Assembly: GCF_032362555.1 (NCBI RefSeq)
Contig: NC_083507.1
Coordinates: 4,281,001-4,345,000, forward strand
From: Amyelois transitella
Lineage: Eukaryota; Arthropoda; Insecta; Lepidoptera; Pyralidae
Reading direction: 5' to 3'
Length of the DNA: 64,000 nt
In this document: positions 52,638 to 62,887 of the stretch, one piece after another
How positions within the stretch are numbered: the first letter of the stretch is position 1
How the letters are laid out: the number at the start of each line of letters is the position of its first letter
Program-made: the position numbers and the translations under genes
Notes under the pieces: generated by a model
The model's database searches: none
Told to the model about the DNA's origin: nothing
The model's input: the letters and a program-made list of their open reading frames with translations, nothing else

Positions 52638-54356
52638 GATGTGTTTATTTAAATGATGTGGTTAATCATGGCCCATAAAACGCAAGAATCCAGTGGATAC
52701 TATTTTTTATCATCCTTTACTTTAACTATTTATCTACCTGTCTGCCACAGCCGGTTTTTAAACCCTAAAATTAAAAGCATGAACAAACATGAGTCTCTCT
52801 GACAAAATGGTGAAATAAACTTTTAAAAATAAATACAAGTGGGGTTAGTGCGGATTTTACTCTATCAAACGCGTCGAGCAAGTAAACGCGAATTTGTATA
52901 TGATTGGATCAGCGCCACCTCGTGGTAACACGATGGCACTAATGCAATTCCATACAAATTCGTGATTACTTGCTCGACGCGTTTGATCGAGTAAAACTCG
53001 CACTAACCCCTCAGTACCACAATTTCACGTGACGCGACCCTCTCTTTCCGGGGTGAATATAAGCTTGATATGCAAGGTATATTATTTTTGTCATTTTCCT
53101 TTACTTTGGTAATCTTTAAAAATTATGGAAAGATAAATAGACGATAAGATATATGCCTTGCGAACGTTCGCGAATAAGGAGGCTGGTAATTTTTTCAAAT
53201 ACATATTTGTTGCAACGTTTTGATTACAGCTCCTATATACATATACACATAAATAACTTTTTTCTATTCCTTATTTAATTCCACCCCGACTATACCTATA
53301 TTATTTTGTGCCCGCGATGAATAAACTCCAAAAACATTATTCTAAAAAGTTTTGTAATTAAAGTCATTTTCGTAGTAATAGAATTTATTTTTGAGCTGTT
53401 TTATCAAACATACATAAGTAATGTAATATAAATAAAGTGGTATAGATGCATAAAGGCATATTTTTATAGCATGATTGTTCATTTTATTTTAGATACCTAT
53501 TTTTAAAATGGATTTTTTATATCACCATGAAATATATTAAAGGAGGTAAATGTAGGAATACAATCAATATATATTGGTGGATTGTTAATTTTAGTTTAGT
53601 TTCATAATTTAAATATTAAAGTACAGATACAAGGATTGCTAGTTAACAAGTATATTTTAAAAGTGTATTTTTTTTTTAATTTTTCATGCATTGGAATGAA
53701 CAACAGCTAAATATAATTACATGGATTTTTATAAATAGTAACAAGATATTGACAGGTCTTCACATATAGATACACACCAAACAGTACAATTTTATCGGGA
53801 TATTATTATTGTACTTATAATATATTTCTTAATTGAATTTTAGAGACACAAATATGCCTTGTATTTTTTATATTTTAAGATTTGTATTTAGCTTTACATA
53901 TTACAAATGGTACAAAATACTTGATTCCCAGAGCACACCAAAAATTTCGCATTCGTCTTTCCTAAAATATGTATATGAAGTGTGGCTTCTATATGGTGGT
54001 TGATTAATTTTTATGTAAATATATTTACATTTGTACAAAATAAAAAAAATGTTAGGATTATAGCTACAAAACCATCTGATATTTCATTGTCTTTTCTATT
54101 CTTCATTAAACTAAAAAGGAAGTAATCCTCTGGCTGCTTGACAAATGTTGGATATTGTTTGTTTTTCATTTATATATTATACTAACTTAAGTCATATTAT
54201 CTTAACTATTGTAATTATTCAAAAAACATAACTTAGTTTTACCTAATAAATTTCAATAAGTGATTTATCCATGCGGTAACTAAGACTGTCTTTTTACAAA
54301 CCTCTTGGTGTTTCACAATAGATTCATGGAAAGGCAGCCTAAGGTAGAAACATGGG
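52638..54356. other. Convergent intergenic region, Kazal-like gene to MED18
   Basis: AT-rich, with a palindromic MITE at 52841-53010 and otherwise no recognised element. It must hold the 3' UTRs of both converging genes. Confidence 0.55.
52841..53010. mobile_element. Palindromic MITE (170 bp, TIR about 58 bp)
   Basis: The left end GGGGTTAGTGCGGATTTTAC and the reverse complement of the right end, GGGGTTAGTGCGAGTTTTAC, match and stay paired through CAAACGCGTCGAGCAAGTAA to AATTTGTAT. The centre is unpaired (about 50 bp). A target duplication was not clear, so the superfamily is unassigned. Confidence 0.8.
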
Positions 54357-56874
54357 CTATGTGACTGCCATGTGGCCTAACCGCTTGTAATCAATCTTGT
54401 CAAGTTGCACCAATGGTCTCAGTTGGTCGGCGAAGGCGCGCATATCCTCTGCGATTGCATCTTGCCCTTGTGGTGCCAACACCTGTAATATTACATATAG
54501 TCATAGCTTAGTTGTTTATTTCTTCCAATTAACCTTTGTTTGGTCATGTAGAGAGGATGAATAAAAGCAGGTTGACTAAGCATATATACAAGGAGAGTGT
54601 GGAGGGAAAGGTCGGGAATGGGAAGACCTAGACAAACGTATCTTGATCAAATTAAGGACATCCTGGTCAGGTCAAGAGTACCCGAAAACGCCGAGCTTGC
54701 ATGAAGAGAGTAATAAATGTGGATGAAGCAAAGGAAGTATGCAGAGATCATGGCTAGTGATGTAGTCTCTGCCTACCCTTCCGGGAAAGAGGCGTGATTT
54801 TATGTATGTATGTATGTAAGCTTTGTTGCGGAGTCTCTTTGGCTGATAAAAGCAAGACTTACAAAATACATCCATGCCATTATGTAATTTTCAGACACAA
54901 AACTAGCTATGCAAGAGGTAAGACTTTTTCAATAGAGAATCTATAAAAAAGACAGAAAGTAAAATCAACTTTTGTAGGTATTGAACATTTAAAATAATGT
55001 AATATACTTACAGACAATTCTACTAGGTAGCTCTGAGAAATAGGCTCGGGTGTCATAGAACTCTGTGATATTTTAAAAACCTTTGCAACTGTGATCTTCA
55101 TTCGTCCTTTTCTAAACATATAACCTGAAATCACAAAGGCAAGTAAATTAATTTACACAGATTTCATAGACAGATACGTTATATTGTTTAATTATTGACC
55201 TCTGTGGTGCAGCAGTAGTACGCTTGTCTCTGACACCGGAGGTCCTGGGTTGGAATCCCCGAATTTAATTAAACTCTTTAAAATGGTCATTGCAAATTAT
55301 ACATCCATAGATATCAGACATCTTTCTTTTTAAATAAACATATACACCTTTATATCCATTACAGGATAGACAGAGTCAACAGTCTCGGAAAAGACTTAAA
55401 GGCCATGTTTAACTATATGGCTTCATGATGGAGTTGAGATTCAAATTAATGACAAGTTGCTAGCCCATCTCCTACAAGAGGATCCCAAGTTTATAAGTCG
55501 CCTTTTACGAAATCCATGGGAAAGATATGAAGTGGTTCTATTCTAAAATGCCAGAATCCACAAGGCACTCCTTTTTTTATTTTTAAATAAATAGTTAAGA
55601 AAGTAAATTGTTAGACTATACCTTTCACACTATATTCAAATTCAATTCGACAGCCCAGCTCACTGAGAAAATCCAGTAACATTCCACTGCATGCAATGTC
55701 TAGACTGGACCTCACCACAGTAGGTCTGTTCTTGTCTCCAAGGTCAGGCTGTCCTATGTATCGTAGTTGATATGGCATGTCACGTGCATCCAAAGCTTTG
55801 CGTACACGCAACATCAATGGTGCCGCCTAGAGGAAATTACAGACAATGATTGTGTATAGTTACAAAATTTTTCGTAACAAATTTATAAAGAATACCTATT
55901 CAAAAACAACTCTTTACCTTTTTTATTTCGGTCACTTAAACTTAAACACACTTCTTAATCATTGAAAGTCTCAGGACCAGCATACATTATCACAATTTTA
56001 TAAAGAATACCAATTTAAAACTTTTATTTGTCGCCAAGTCAAGCAAAAAAAAGTGACATGGTCTTATCATCCTTTTCTCGAAGCAATTCTGGCTATTTTT
56101 GAACTCCCTATAATTTCGTTATGGATGAACAAGAAGTCTGTATTTTCAGTAACTAATCAGGCATTATATTAACACGGTATATTTAAAATTTCATGGCATG
56201 ATAATAACTTATGTAATTACTGAAGAAGTTGCTTTAAGTAGAGACTTAGCTGCAAGACTTGGGTTTTTTACAGGATGTTTTTGATGGCATATCTTTTTAC
56301 CTGTTGATTTGGGTCACGTAAACTAAAACACACTTCTTGATCATTGAAAGTCTCAGGACCAGCATCAACATTATCACAAAGGCCACGTAGCCTATGTAAT
56401 AAAACTTCTACAGCAGAATCTAACACCGATCCCTGCAATAAAAAAGTGATGTAAAGATCAGATCCAACAGTCTTGAAAAGATCGAAAGGCCATGTTCAGC
56501 TGTATGGCTTAATGATATAATAAACATTAAACATAAATTTTATCTATTTATAGCTTTTACCTGCAAAACAAAAGAATACAGGTTTTTCGCAACTACGGTA
56601 ACTATGGTGTTTACCGTAATGGAAAGTACCTATCTACTTTATGCTTCACCACTCTTGATTATACTATATTTGCAAAATTTACTACTGAGACAAGAAATAA
56701 ACAAATAAACTTACTTCTGCATTTATGATATTACCTATCTACGGATAATGATTACATGAGATAAATATGAATACTAACTTGGAGTAAATATTCTTGATTG
56801 GGAATTATATTGGCTTTCAAAGCTTGCGATAAGCTGTCAGTAGCAGTAATAGGTGCAACATTAGCACCAGACAT
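54357..56874 (-). CDS. MED18: Mediator complex subunit 18 (5 exons, 223 aa)
   Basis: Minus-strand exons 56874-56779, 56432-56301, 55826-55622, 55124-55012 and 54482-54357 join with GT-AG borders and consistent phases. The product contains EYLLQGSVLDSAVEVLLHRL, RGLCDN and PETFNDQEVCFSLRD, LRYIGQPDLGDKNRPTVVRS, then MFRKGRMKITVAKVFKI, SQSYLVELS and APQGQDAIAEDMRAFADQL, ending LVQLDKIDYKRL. All are MED18 landmarks in order. MED18 is a head-module subunit that pairs with MED20 and touches RNA polymerase II. Length fits (human 208 aa); the extra residues are an N-terminal extension of about 15 aa and a short C-terminal tail (GHMAVT). Introns 1-4 contain only repeats. Confidence 0.97.
54550..54822 (+). 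mobile_element. RTE-type LINE 3' end, best-kept copy in the window
   Basis: GAGGATGAATAAAAGCAGGT, GAATGGGAAGACCTAGACAA, TATCTTGATCAAATTAAGGA, GCCGAGCTTGCATGAAGAGA and GTAGTCTCTGCCTACCCTTC, ending in a GTAT repeat. One frame reads like the end of an RTE ORF ([20 protein letters not shown], with small changes). In MED18 intron 4. Confidence 0.75.
55197..55315 (+). mobile_element. SINE with tRNA-like head
   Basis: CTCTGTGGTGCAGCAGTAGT (A-box-like) and GGAGGTCCTGGGTTGGAATC (B-box-like), then a body with TTTAAAATGGTCATTGCAA. Same head as the minus copy at 24345-24564. In MED18 intron 3. Confidence 0.6.
55346..55567 (-). mobile_element. SINE-like family A, minus copy in MED18 intron 3
   Basis: CTTTATATCCATTACAGGAT, ACAGTCTCGGAAAAGACTTA, GACAAGTTGCTAGCCCATCT and CGAAATCCATGGGAAAGATA, ending near the reversed head (CCACAAGGCAC). 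Confidence 0.72.
56462..56520 (-). mobile_element. SINE-like family A fragment in MED18 intron 1
   Basis: CAACAGTCTTGAAAAGATCG and GGCCATGTTCAGCTGTATGG. Confidence 0.6.
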
Positions 56875-57300
56875 TTTGTTAGTAAAAAAAATAGGTCCGT
56901 ATTGTAATGTTCAACTCAATAGTTCTACTCAAATTAATTTTTGACCGAAGTTGGAGACCGAGATTTCTGTTTATTTTCGTCAATTCTTTTAACTAATTTA
57001 CCGGAATGAAGTAATACAAAATGTGGCTCTGTTACAGTTTGTTTGACAGTGATTGACTTATAAATATTTTTTTGCATTTCTGCCTATAGTTAGACAACCA
57101 ATATAACACTAAATCTATGTAAGCCAGCAAAATAGTAAGTAATTTGCGCACCGTCTGCGGGCCAACTGCCTAACGACGAATTAAACGATTCTTCTATCGC
57201 ACATTAAGTCTATAATTTGTAGACAATTGACGTGCCCCACGGTTTTATTTTAGTCTAGTCTATGCATATGTTTATAATTCCCACGACTGTATCTATTTTA

Positions 57301-57486
57301 TTATTTTTTGGTTTTTAGTACATTTATATTAAACATTGCAATGTATGTTTAACATAAAACCGTTTAACTTAAAAAGTTTTTTTACCTATTTTTTTATTTT
57401 TTGGTTTTTAGTACATTTATATTAAACATTGTAATGTATGTTTAACATAAAACCGTTTAACTTAAAAAGTTTTTTTACCTATTTTT
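57301..57486. repeat. Tandem duplication, 2 copies of 93 bp
   Basis: The unit starts TTATTTTTTGGTTTTTAGTA and contains the partial palindrome ATTAAACATTGCAATGTATG. The two copies differ at very few positions (for example GCAATG/GTAATG), so the duplication is recent. Confidence 0.9.
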
Positions 57487-57489
57487 ATT

Positions 57490-58000
57490 TGTTTTTGTAA
57501 CGAATAAACTCAAAAACTACTGGACCGATTTGAATGAAATTTGGCACAGGGATAGACTTAACCTTCAGGAGTAACATAGGCTACATTTTATCCCACTGCT
57601 TAGATTTTAATTTTGAATAGTAAATTGTATTCTACTTGTTGAGACCTTTCATTTGATACCCATGTTGATGGGATTGATAAAATCTAAGTTATCCGCCATT
57701 TTGTAGAGGCCGCCATCTTGGATTTCAATTTTTTATAGTATATTGTATTCTGCTTGTTGAGCCCTTTCATTTGATACCCATATTGATGGGATTAATGAAA
57801 CCTAAATTATCCGCCATTTTGTAACGGCGGCCATCTTGAATTTATAATGATAATGAATAAACATAATTATATTGTCACCAAAATCCAAAGTGTATACAAA
57901 ATTTCAGATTAATCGGTTGACAGGAAGAGGGTGAAATTTGAATTACTAAATTTGACCCAAGAATAAATAAAACAAACGGGGTGAGCTAAATAAAACCGTT
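57490..58000. mobile_element. Dispersed repeat with Helitron-like internal sequence
   Basis: CTCAAAAACTACTGGACCGA, then ATTTGAATGAAATTTGGCAC and ATAGGCTACATTTTATCCC are words shared with many lepidopteran non-autonomous elements. Borders are not clear. Confidence 0.5.
57603..57838. repeat. Tandem duplication, 2 diverged copies of 118 bp
   Basis: The unit carries GTATTCTACTTGTTGAGACC, CCCATGTTGATGGGATTGAT and TATCCGCCATTTTGTAGAGG; the second copy begins at 57721 with about 10-15% differences. Confidence 0.85.
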
Positions 58001-58696
58001 TAAAAATAAAGTTATTATTAAATTAGGAAGATGTTGAAGGTTGGAAGGCTTCATCTAAGGTACCTGCGATTGATTTGGAATATTTTTCCTTAGTACCTAT
58101 TTTGCAGTACCGATTTAGGTAGTTATGACAGCATTGGCCCTTACGTAGTGAGTCTTTTACACAAAGGATAGAATTATGAGTTACTCACTCTGTTAGTTGT
58201 TTTTAGCTACTAGTAAGCATTTTATTTGGAGGATAAAATTTTTACCGCTGTAAGCATATAAAAAAATTTCAAAATCAAAAGTTGTTGGAAAAAGTAGCTA
58301 AAAAGTTTAGCAACAAGATTTTTTAAAAATTAGCTACTTGATTTTGTGGCGAAATATGTACGCCACAAGTCACAAAAATAAAAAATAGAATCACGCGACG
58401 CTATCAATCATAAACAGCGAAAAACCTAAATCGCGCAAGCGAAGATTTGACGGATTAGAGCCATTTATACAACCTCGCGACTCAATATCGTCGGAGCCGC
58501 GGTTCCCCAAGCATAACACCTAGCCTGGCGGAAGATCTCCCCTTGGGTGGCGGTCGAGCCGAATCATCGCTCCCGATACAACTTCAAAAAATTGTCAATT
58601 CTAGCTACAGAGTTGCCAAATTGGCAACACCTTTCATAAAAAGGGGTACGCGGCGCCTACTGTAGTATTTATTATTTAGGATGAGCCCCAATCTTA

Positions 58697-59174
58697 AGCC
58701 CCGTCTACGCTAGGCGAGCAGAGCAAGAGCCGAGCACGAGCGGAACGTTCTCGGCTTTGTCGTTCGCGGCGTCAAGTGTGGACGTACAATGAACCTGCAA
58801 CGATGACTATCCTCGAACATAGTCCTCCGCAGTGTGCTCGCGGCTCTTGGCGAAAATGGACGACATTGCAGTAGCCGCTGCTGCAGCAGCGATTATAGTG
58901 GTAGTCAGCAAAAAACAAAAAAGGCCAAGACGATGGGGATCTACAAATCTATATAATATGAGATCCAATCAACAAAATGATTAGTTATCCATTTTGAGAG
59001 GTCAAGAAGCAACTGGCCAATTTAAGAACTTTCTTCGAAAAACCGACACGCAGGCGAGCACGAACGAAACGCTCGCAGCGCGCTCGTTCGAGGCTTTCAA
59101 GTCGGTCCACACTAGACGAATTGTGTTCGGCTCGTACTCGGCTCGTTCTCTGTTCGCCTAGCGTAGACGCGGCT
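58697..59174 (+). mobile_element. PIF/Harbinger deletion derivative with TTA target duplication
   Basis: Terminal inverted repeats AGCCCCGTCTACGCTAGGCG and (reversed right end) AGCCGCGTCTACGCTAGGCG differ at one base, and both ends are flanked by TTA (58694-58696, 59175-59177), as PIF/Harbinger elements make. Subterminal AGCCGAGCACGAGC-like words recur at both ends. The interior keeps the start of a transposase-like frame. 478 bp, non-autonomous. Confidence 0.88.
58856..58984 (+). pseudogene. Remnant of a Harbinger transposase N-terminus
   Basis: AAAATGGAC opens a 42-codon frame: MDDIAVAAAAAAIIVVVSKK, QKRPRRWGSTNLYNMRSNQQ, then stop. Immediately after, in another frame, LRGQEATGQFKNFLRKT resembles the region that follows in Harbinger-type transposases. 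The DDE catalytic part is deleted. Family call by recall of HARBI1-like N-termini. Confidence 0.6.
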
Positions 59175-59700
59175 TTAGCCTTTTTTCTAAGTAGAGTAAG
59201 CCATTGAGCTAGCTACAAAAAAAAATTACAATGTTATAGGTGTTGACATAAGACAGTAAAATAATTTGTCTGTACAAAAAGTATATTTTCAAATAAACTT
59301 TTTAATCGACCATGAATTTGAAAAACAAGTCTGTGTTTGTATGTTCATTTTTACACGCTAATCTCTGGAACTGCTGAATCTGGAACAGCTTATGTCCAAC
59401 CATACTCAGCTAAACTATCAGAATATCGAAAATACGTCTTAACAAAAGTTGTTTAGCCTAATAAGCATTTTCTGTTAGCGTATAAAAATCGAAGATCTGG
59501 AACAGCTGATGCAAAACCATTACAGACCAGCTAAATCATACGAATTATGGAAAAGACGCTATTAAATATTAGGTAGTACGAATTTTTAAATATTTGCTGT
59601 CAACTGTATGTGCCCGGGGGATCGGCTGCCGTGAGAATTTCGTGATATAAAGTATTTTTTGTTAATCCAAATTATATCCTATATAATACCAAATTTTCAT

Positions 59701-59942
59701 ACACATGATCACATCTATATCCCTAGCGGGGTAGACAGAGCCACCAGTCTTGAAAAGATGCTCAGCTGTTTGGCTTAGTGATAGAATTGGGATTCAAATA
59801 ATGACAGGATGCTAGCCCATCGCCTAAAAGAGGAAACCCAAGTTTATAAGCCCATTCCTTAGTCGCCTTTTACGACATCCGTGGGAAAGAGATGGAGTGC
59901 TCCTATTCTTTTTTGTAATGGTGCCGGGAACCACACGGCACA
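59701..59942 (-). mobile_element. SINE-like family A, full-length minus copy
   Basis: Reversed 3' end CACATCTATATCCCTAGCGG, middle GACAGGATGCTAGCCCATCG and CGACATCCGTGGGAAAGAGA, and reversed head GGTGCCGGGAACCACACGGC. Confidence 0.8.
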
Positions 59943-60951
59943 TACCAAATTTGGTTGAAATTTATTTTGGCAAATTTGAGTAAATTTAATAACCTTACCC
60001 TTCGTATTTCCAAGTTATTAGTATTGTCTTTTTAATTATAAAACACTTGAAATAAAACGCGTTCATGTATGTAATTTTACATTTGCATTCTAGTTTACAA
60101 AATTTTGTTCATTTCGTTATCAATAGTTTGTAAATAAGTTTGCAAGCACACTTTTCAAGTCGGCTATTAAGTGTAAATTTATTTTATATTTATGTCTTCT
60201 ACTTTTGATAGATCCTCAGATTAATATCATACTTAAATAAAATAAAATAGTTATTGATAAAGAAATATAATTTGACTTTGGATTATAGTATGGAGAAGGC
60301 ATGCAAATGTTGTTTACCCAAATACTTGGGAACCGTATAAATTCTTTTATGACAGCCCTGGGTTTTACTGTAGTCTAGGTCATAAATTCTAAATCTTCTG
60401 TCAGTTTCAGTAAATGAAGCTTTTATTGATTTGCCTTCACAAAATCAAAGAAAGAATATTCTCATCGACTTCAGCGACCAACGTATATACTACAGCCCAC
60501 GCCTGGATCTCTTCGACGGCCGCTGTTCTATCCAGCGTGGCAGCTCTGCACGATATCTATAGAAAAAACGTACTTACCAGTGAATAACAAGTATAGTTAT
60601 TTCTTTCTTATTTCAAGAAACTGTGATTGATTTGATAAGTAGATTAGAAAATAAGCGACATGAGTTTTGATACGAGTTAAATTGAGGCGCCCCTTCAGTT
60701 CAAAGTAGTAGCTAGCTGCCCCGTGCACCTGTCTGTGTCACAGCTTACAGGAAAAAGATTTTAAAAAATCGATTCGATTTCTGCTGTCTGTCACTAATTG
60801 TCAAAATATTCAAACGTCAAAACGTTCAAAAGAAACAAACAAGTAGGTAGTAACTAAACTACCTAGGTATTATTTATCTGGGAAAGAAACGGGAAATTTA
60901 TCAACTTTAATTTCTTATTTATTTGAAGCTGAGAATTATTTAAACATAAAA

Positions 60952-62887
60952 ATGACCGGCCACGTATCTATAAAATTAGCATCTGAAAGAGTTAATCATT
61001 GTGTAGCGTCTTCTAATGAGTTGCCCCGTTTTTACACTCCTGGTGAGGTTATAACTGGTATGCAAGATTATATGCGGTATGTATAAATTTGCAAAATCTA
61101 TATTTTTTTACTCCCGTAATAGTGTATTAAATACCAGTTTGGTTTCAGGGGTCATGGAACCTACGCAGACGATGACTGTCTCAAATCTTCCGTGGCTGGA
61201 GTTATGCAAAAAGTAAACAAACTCATATGCATAAGACCTCTGAAAAGTCGTTATGTGGGTGAAATTGGCGACGTAGTGGTCGGAAGAGTTCTAGAAGTGC
61301 AACAGAAAAGATGGAAGGTTGAGACAAATTCACGTCTTGACTCTGTACTGCAGTTATCATCAGTTAACCTTCCAGGTGGAGAATTGGTAAGATATTTTGA
61401 TGTTAATAAATTAATGTACCTACCTTGTCCATTCGTTTATTTGGTTTGTATTGAAAAAATTGTTGTTGATTATGTGTATATAGTTAATTTGGGTACTTTG
61501 GTTTATCTTACAGCGTCGACGATCAGCAGAAGATGAACAAATGATGAGGAAGCATTTGCAGGAGGGAGACCTGATAAGTGCAGAGGTTCAGAGCATTTTC
61601 TCTGATGGTTCCCTCTCATTGCACACTCGAAGTTTGAAATATGGAAAGGTATCAAATCAAAAGTACCTACCTAAATAAGTGGTATAAATTTTATCTGCAA
61701 GAGTTTAAATTAAAAAAAACAATATCAATTGAATTTCTTTCATACATAACATTGTTTGATAGTTAAATACATGATAGTACATATAAAAATTAATACTAAA
61801 TGTCTGACAGTAAAGAGGCATAGAGAAAATGCATTTATATACTAAGAAAGAGACATTGGCAAATTAAATTTTCTCTGATATATTTTTTTTGGTAATATGT
61901 GTATGTACCTATCAAACTTTTTTTATTTGTTTCTTTGTTTACTTACATAGTTACAATTTAACTTCCTTTTTCAGCTTTCGCAGGGAACATTGGTCAAAGT
62001 TTTTCCATCACTGATTAAAAGAAGGAAGAATCATTTCCACAATTTGCCATGTGGAGTGTCAGTAATTATTGGAAACAATGGATATGTGTGGATAAGTCCT
62101 CAGAAGCAAGAGGCTATGTTAGAAGAGCACAAGGAAGATATTGACAGCTGTGAATTAGAGGTAAATGATCCCCCACACACAAAAAAAATTCACATTCATG
62201 TAGCTGAATAGTTAACAATGCTCCTTCTTCTACCTTCTAATATTTAGGAGTTAACTTTTAATGTATGGAGTTATGTGAGCCATTATCCAATATGAATATA
62301 TTTCTCAAAGTTGTCACAGGCAAACCCCTTCTCTCCAGAGAACTGAGATGCAACTGAGACTATCCGTCAATATTATGATAATAATATAGAACTCCAAATG
62401 TAGTAAATAACTAGTTCTAAAATTGTAAATGCGAAAGTGAGGATGTGTGATTGTGTGTTTGTTATTCTTTCATTTCAAACTTACTGGACAGGTGAAACTT
62501 TGCAGTCATATAACTTAGATATTAAAATAACATAACAAGCTAAATTTTAAGGCGGACAAAGTCACAGGGATCAGCTGGATTAAGTAGTAGTAGCTGAATG
62601 TGTAATATATGAATTTTTATAGGGACAGAGCAGTACAATAAAGTTCATTTCAATCATACATTTGTTTTCAGCCTGTGAGCAGATCAGACAGAGAAGCCAT
62701 GGCCAGAGTCAAGAACTGTATTGCAGCTCTAGTGGCTTCAAAAATGATGCTTGATGATACCAGCATCATGTTTGCATATGAAGAAAGTCTCAAGTATGAT
62801 GCAGTTAAAGATCTTTTGGACCCTGAAGCTATGTTGGATATAGCTTTCTTAACACAACACAGAATAAATAATATTATGGAAGAGTAA
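60952..62887 (+). CDS. EXOSC2: Exosome complex component RRP4 (5 exons, 299 aa)
   Basis: Exons 60952-61076, 61149-61386, 61514-61648, 61975-62160 and 62672-62887, GT-AG, consistent phases. The protein has an N-terminal segment ending PGEVITGMQDYMRGHGTY, an S1-type domain with VNKLICIRPLKSRYVGEIGD and VVVGRVLEVQQKRWKVETNS, then LDSVLQLSSVNLPGGELRRR, EGDLISAEVQSIFSDG, SLHTRSLKYGKL, and a KH-type region with LPCGVSVIIGNNGYVWISP. These are near-identical to metazoan RRP4. RRP4 is one of the three S1/KH cap subunits of the 3'-5' RNA exosome. Length fits (human 293 aa). No catalytic site is expected in a cap subunit. Confidence 0.97.
62413..62580 (+). mobile_element. Degenerate short Helitron-like element in EXOSC2 intron 4
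   Basis: TTCTAAAATTGTAAATGCGA, GTGTGTTTGTTATTCTTTCA, then a middle of diverged family sequence ending GGCGGACAAAGTCACAGGGA TCAGCTGG, a decayed 3' end. Confidence 0.55.

Larger units (their letters stand above)
56875..60951. other. Divergent intergenic region, MED18 to EXOSC2
   Basis: 4.1 kb filled mostly by repeats: two tandem duplications (57301-57486, 57603-57838) inside a Helitron-like repeat (about 57480-58000), a Harbinger derivative (58697-59174) and a SINE-like copy (59701-59942). A GC-richer patch at 60459-60566 is unexplained. The two promoters should lie at the two ends. Confidence 0.55.

Noticed and set aside
57161-57176. GTCTG near GCGCACC as a silencer near MED18
   Set aside because: The Mad half-site is absent at the required 5-bp spacing.
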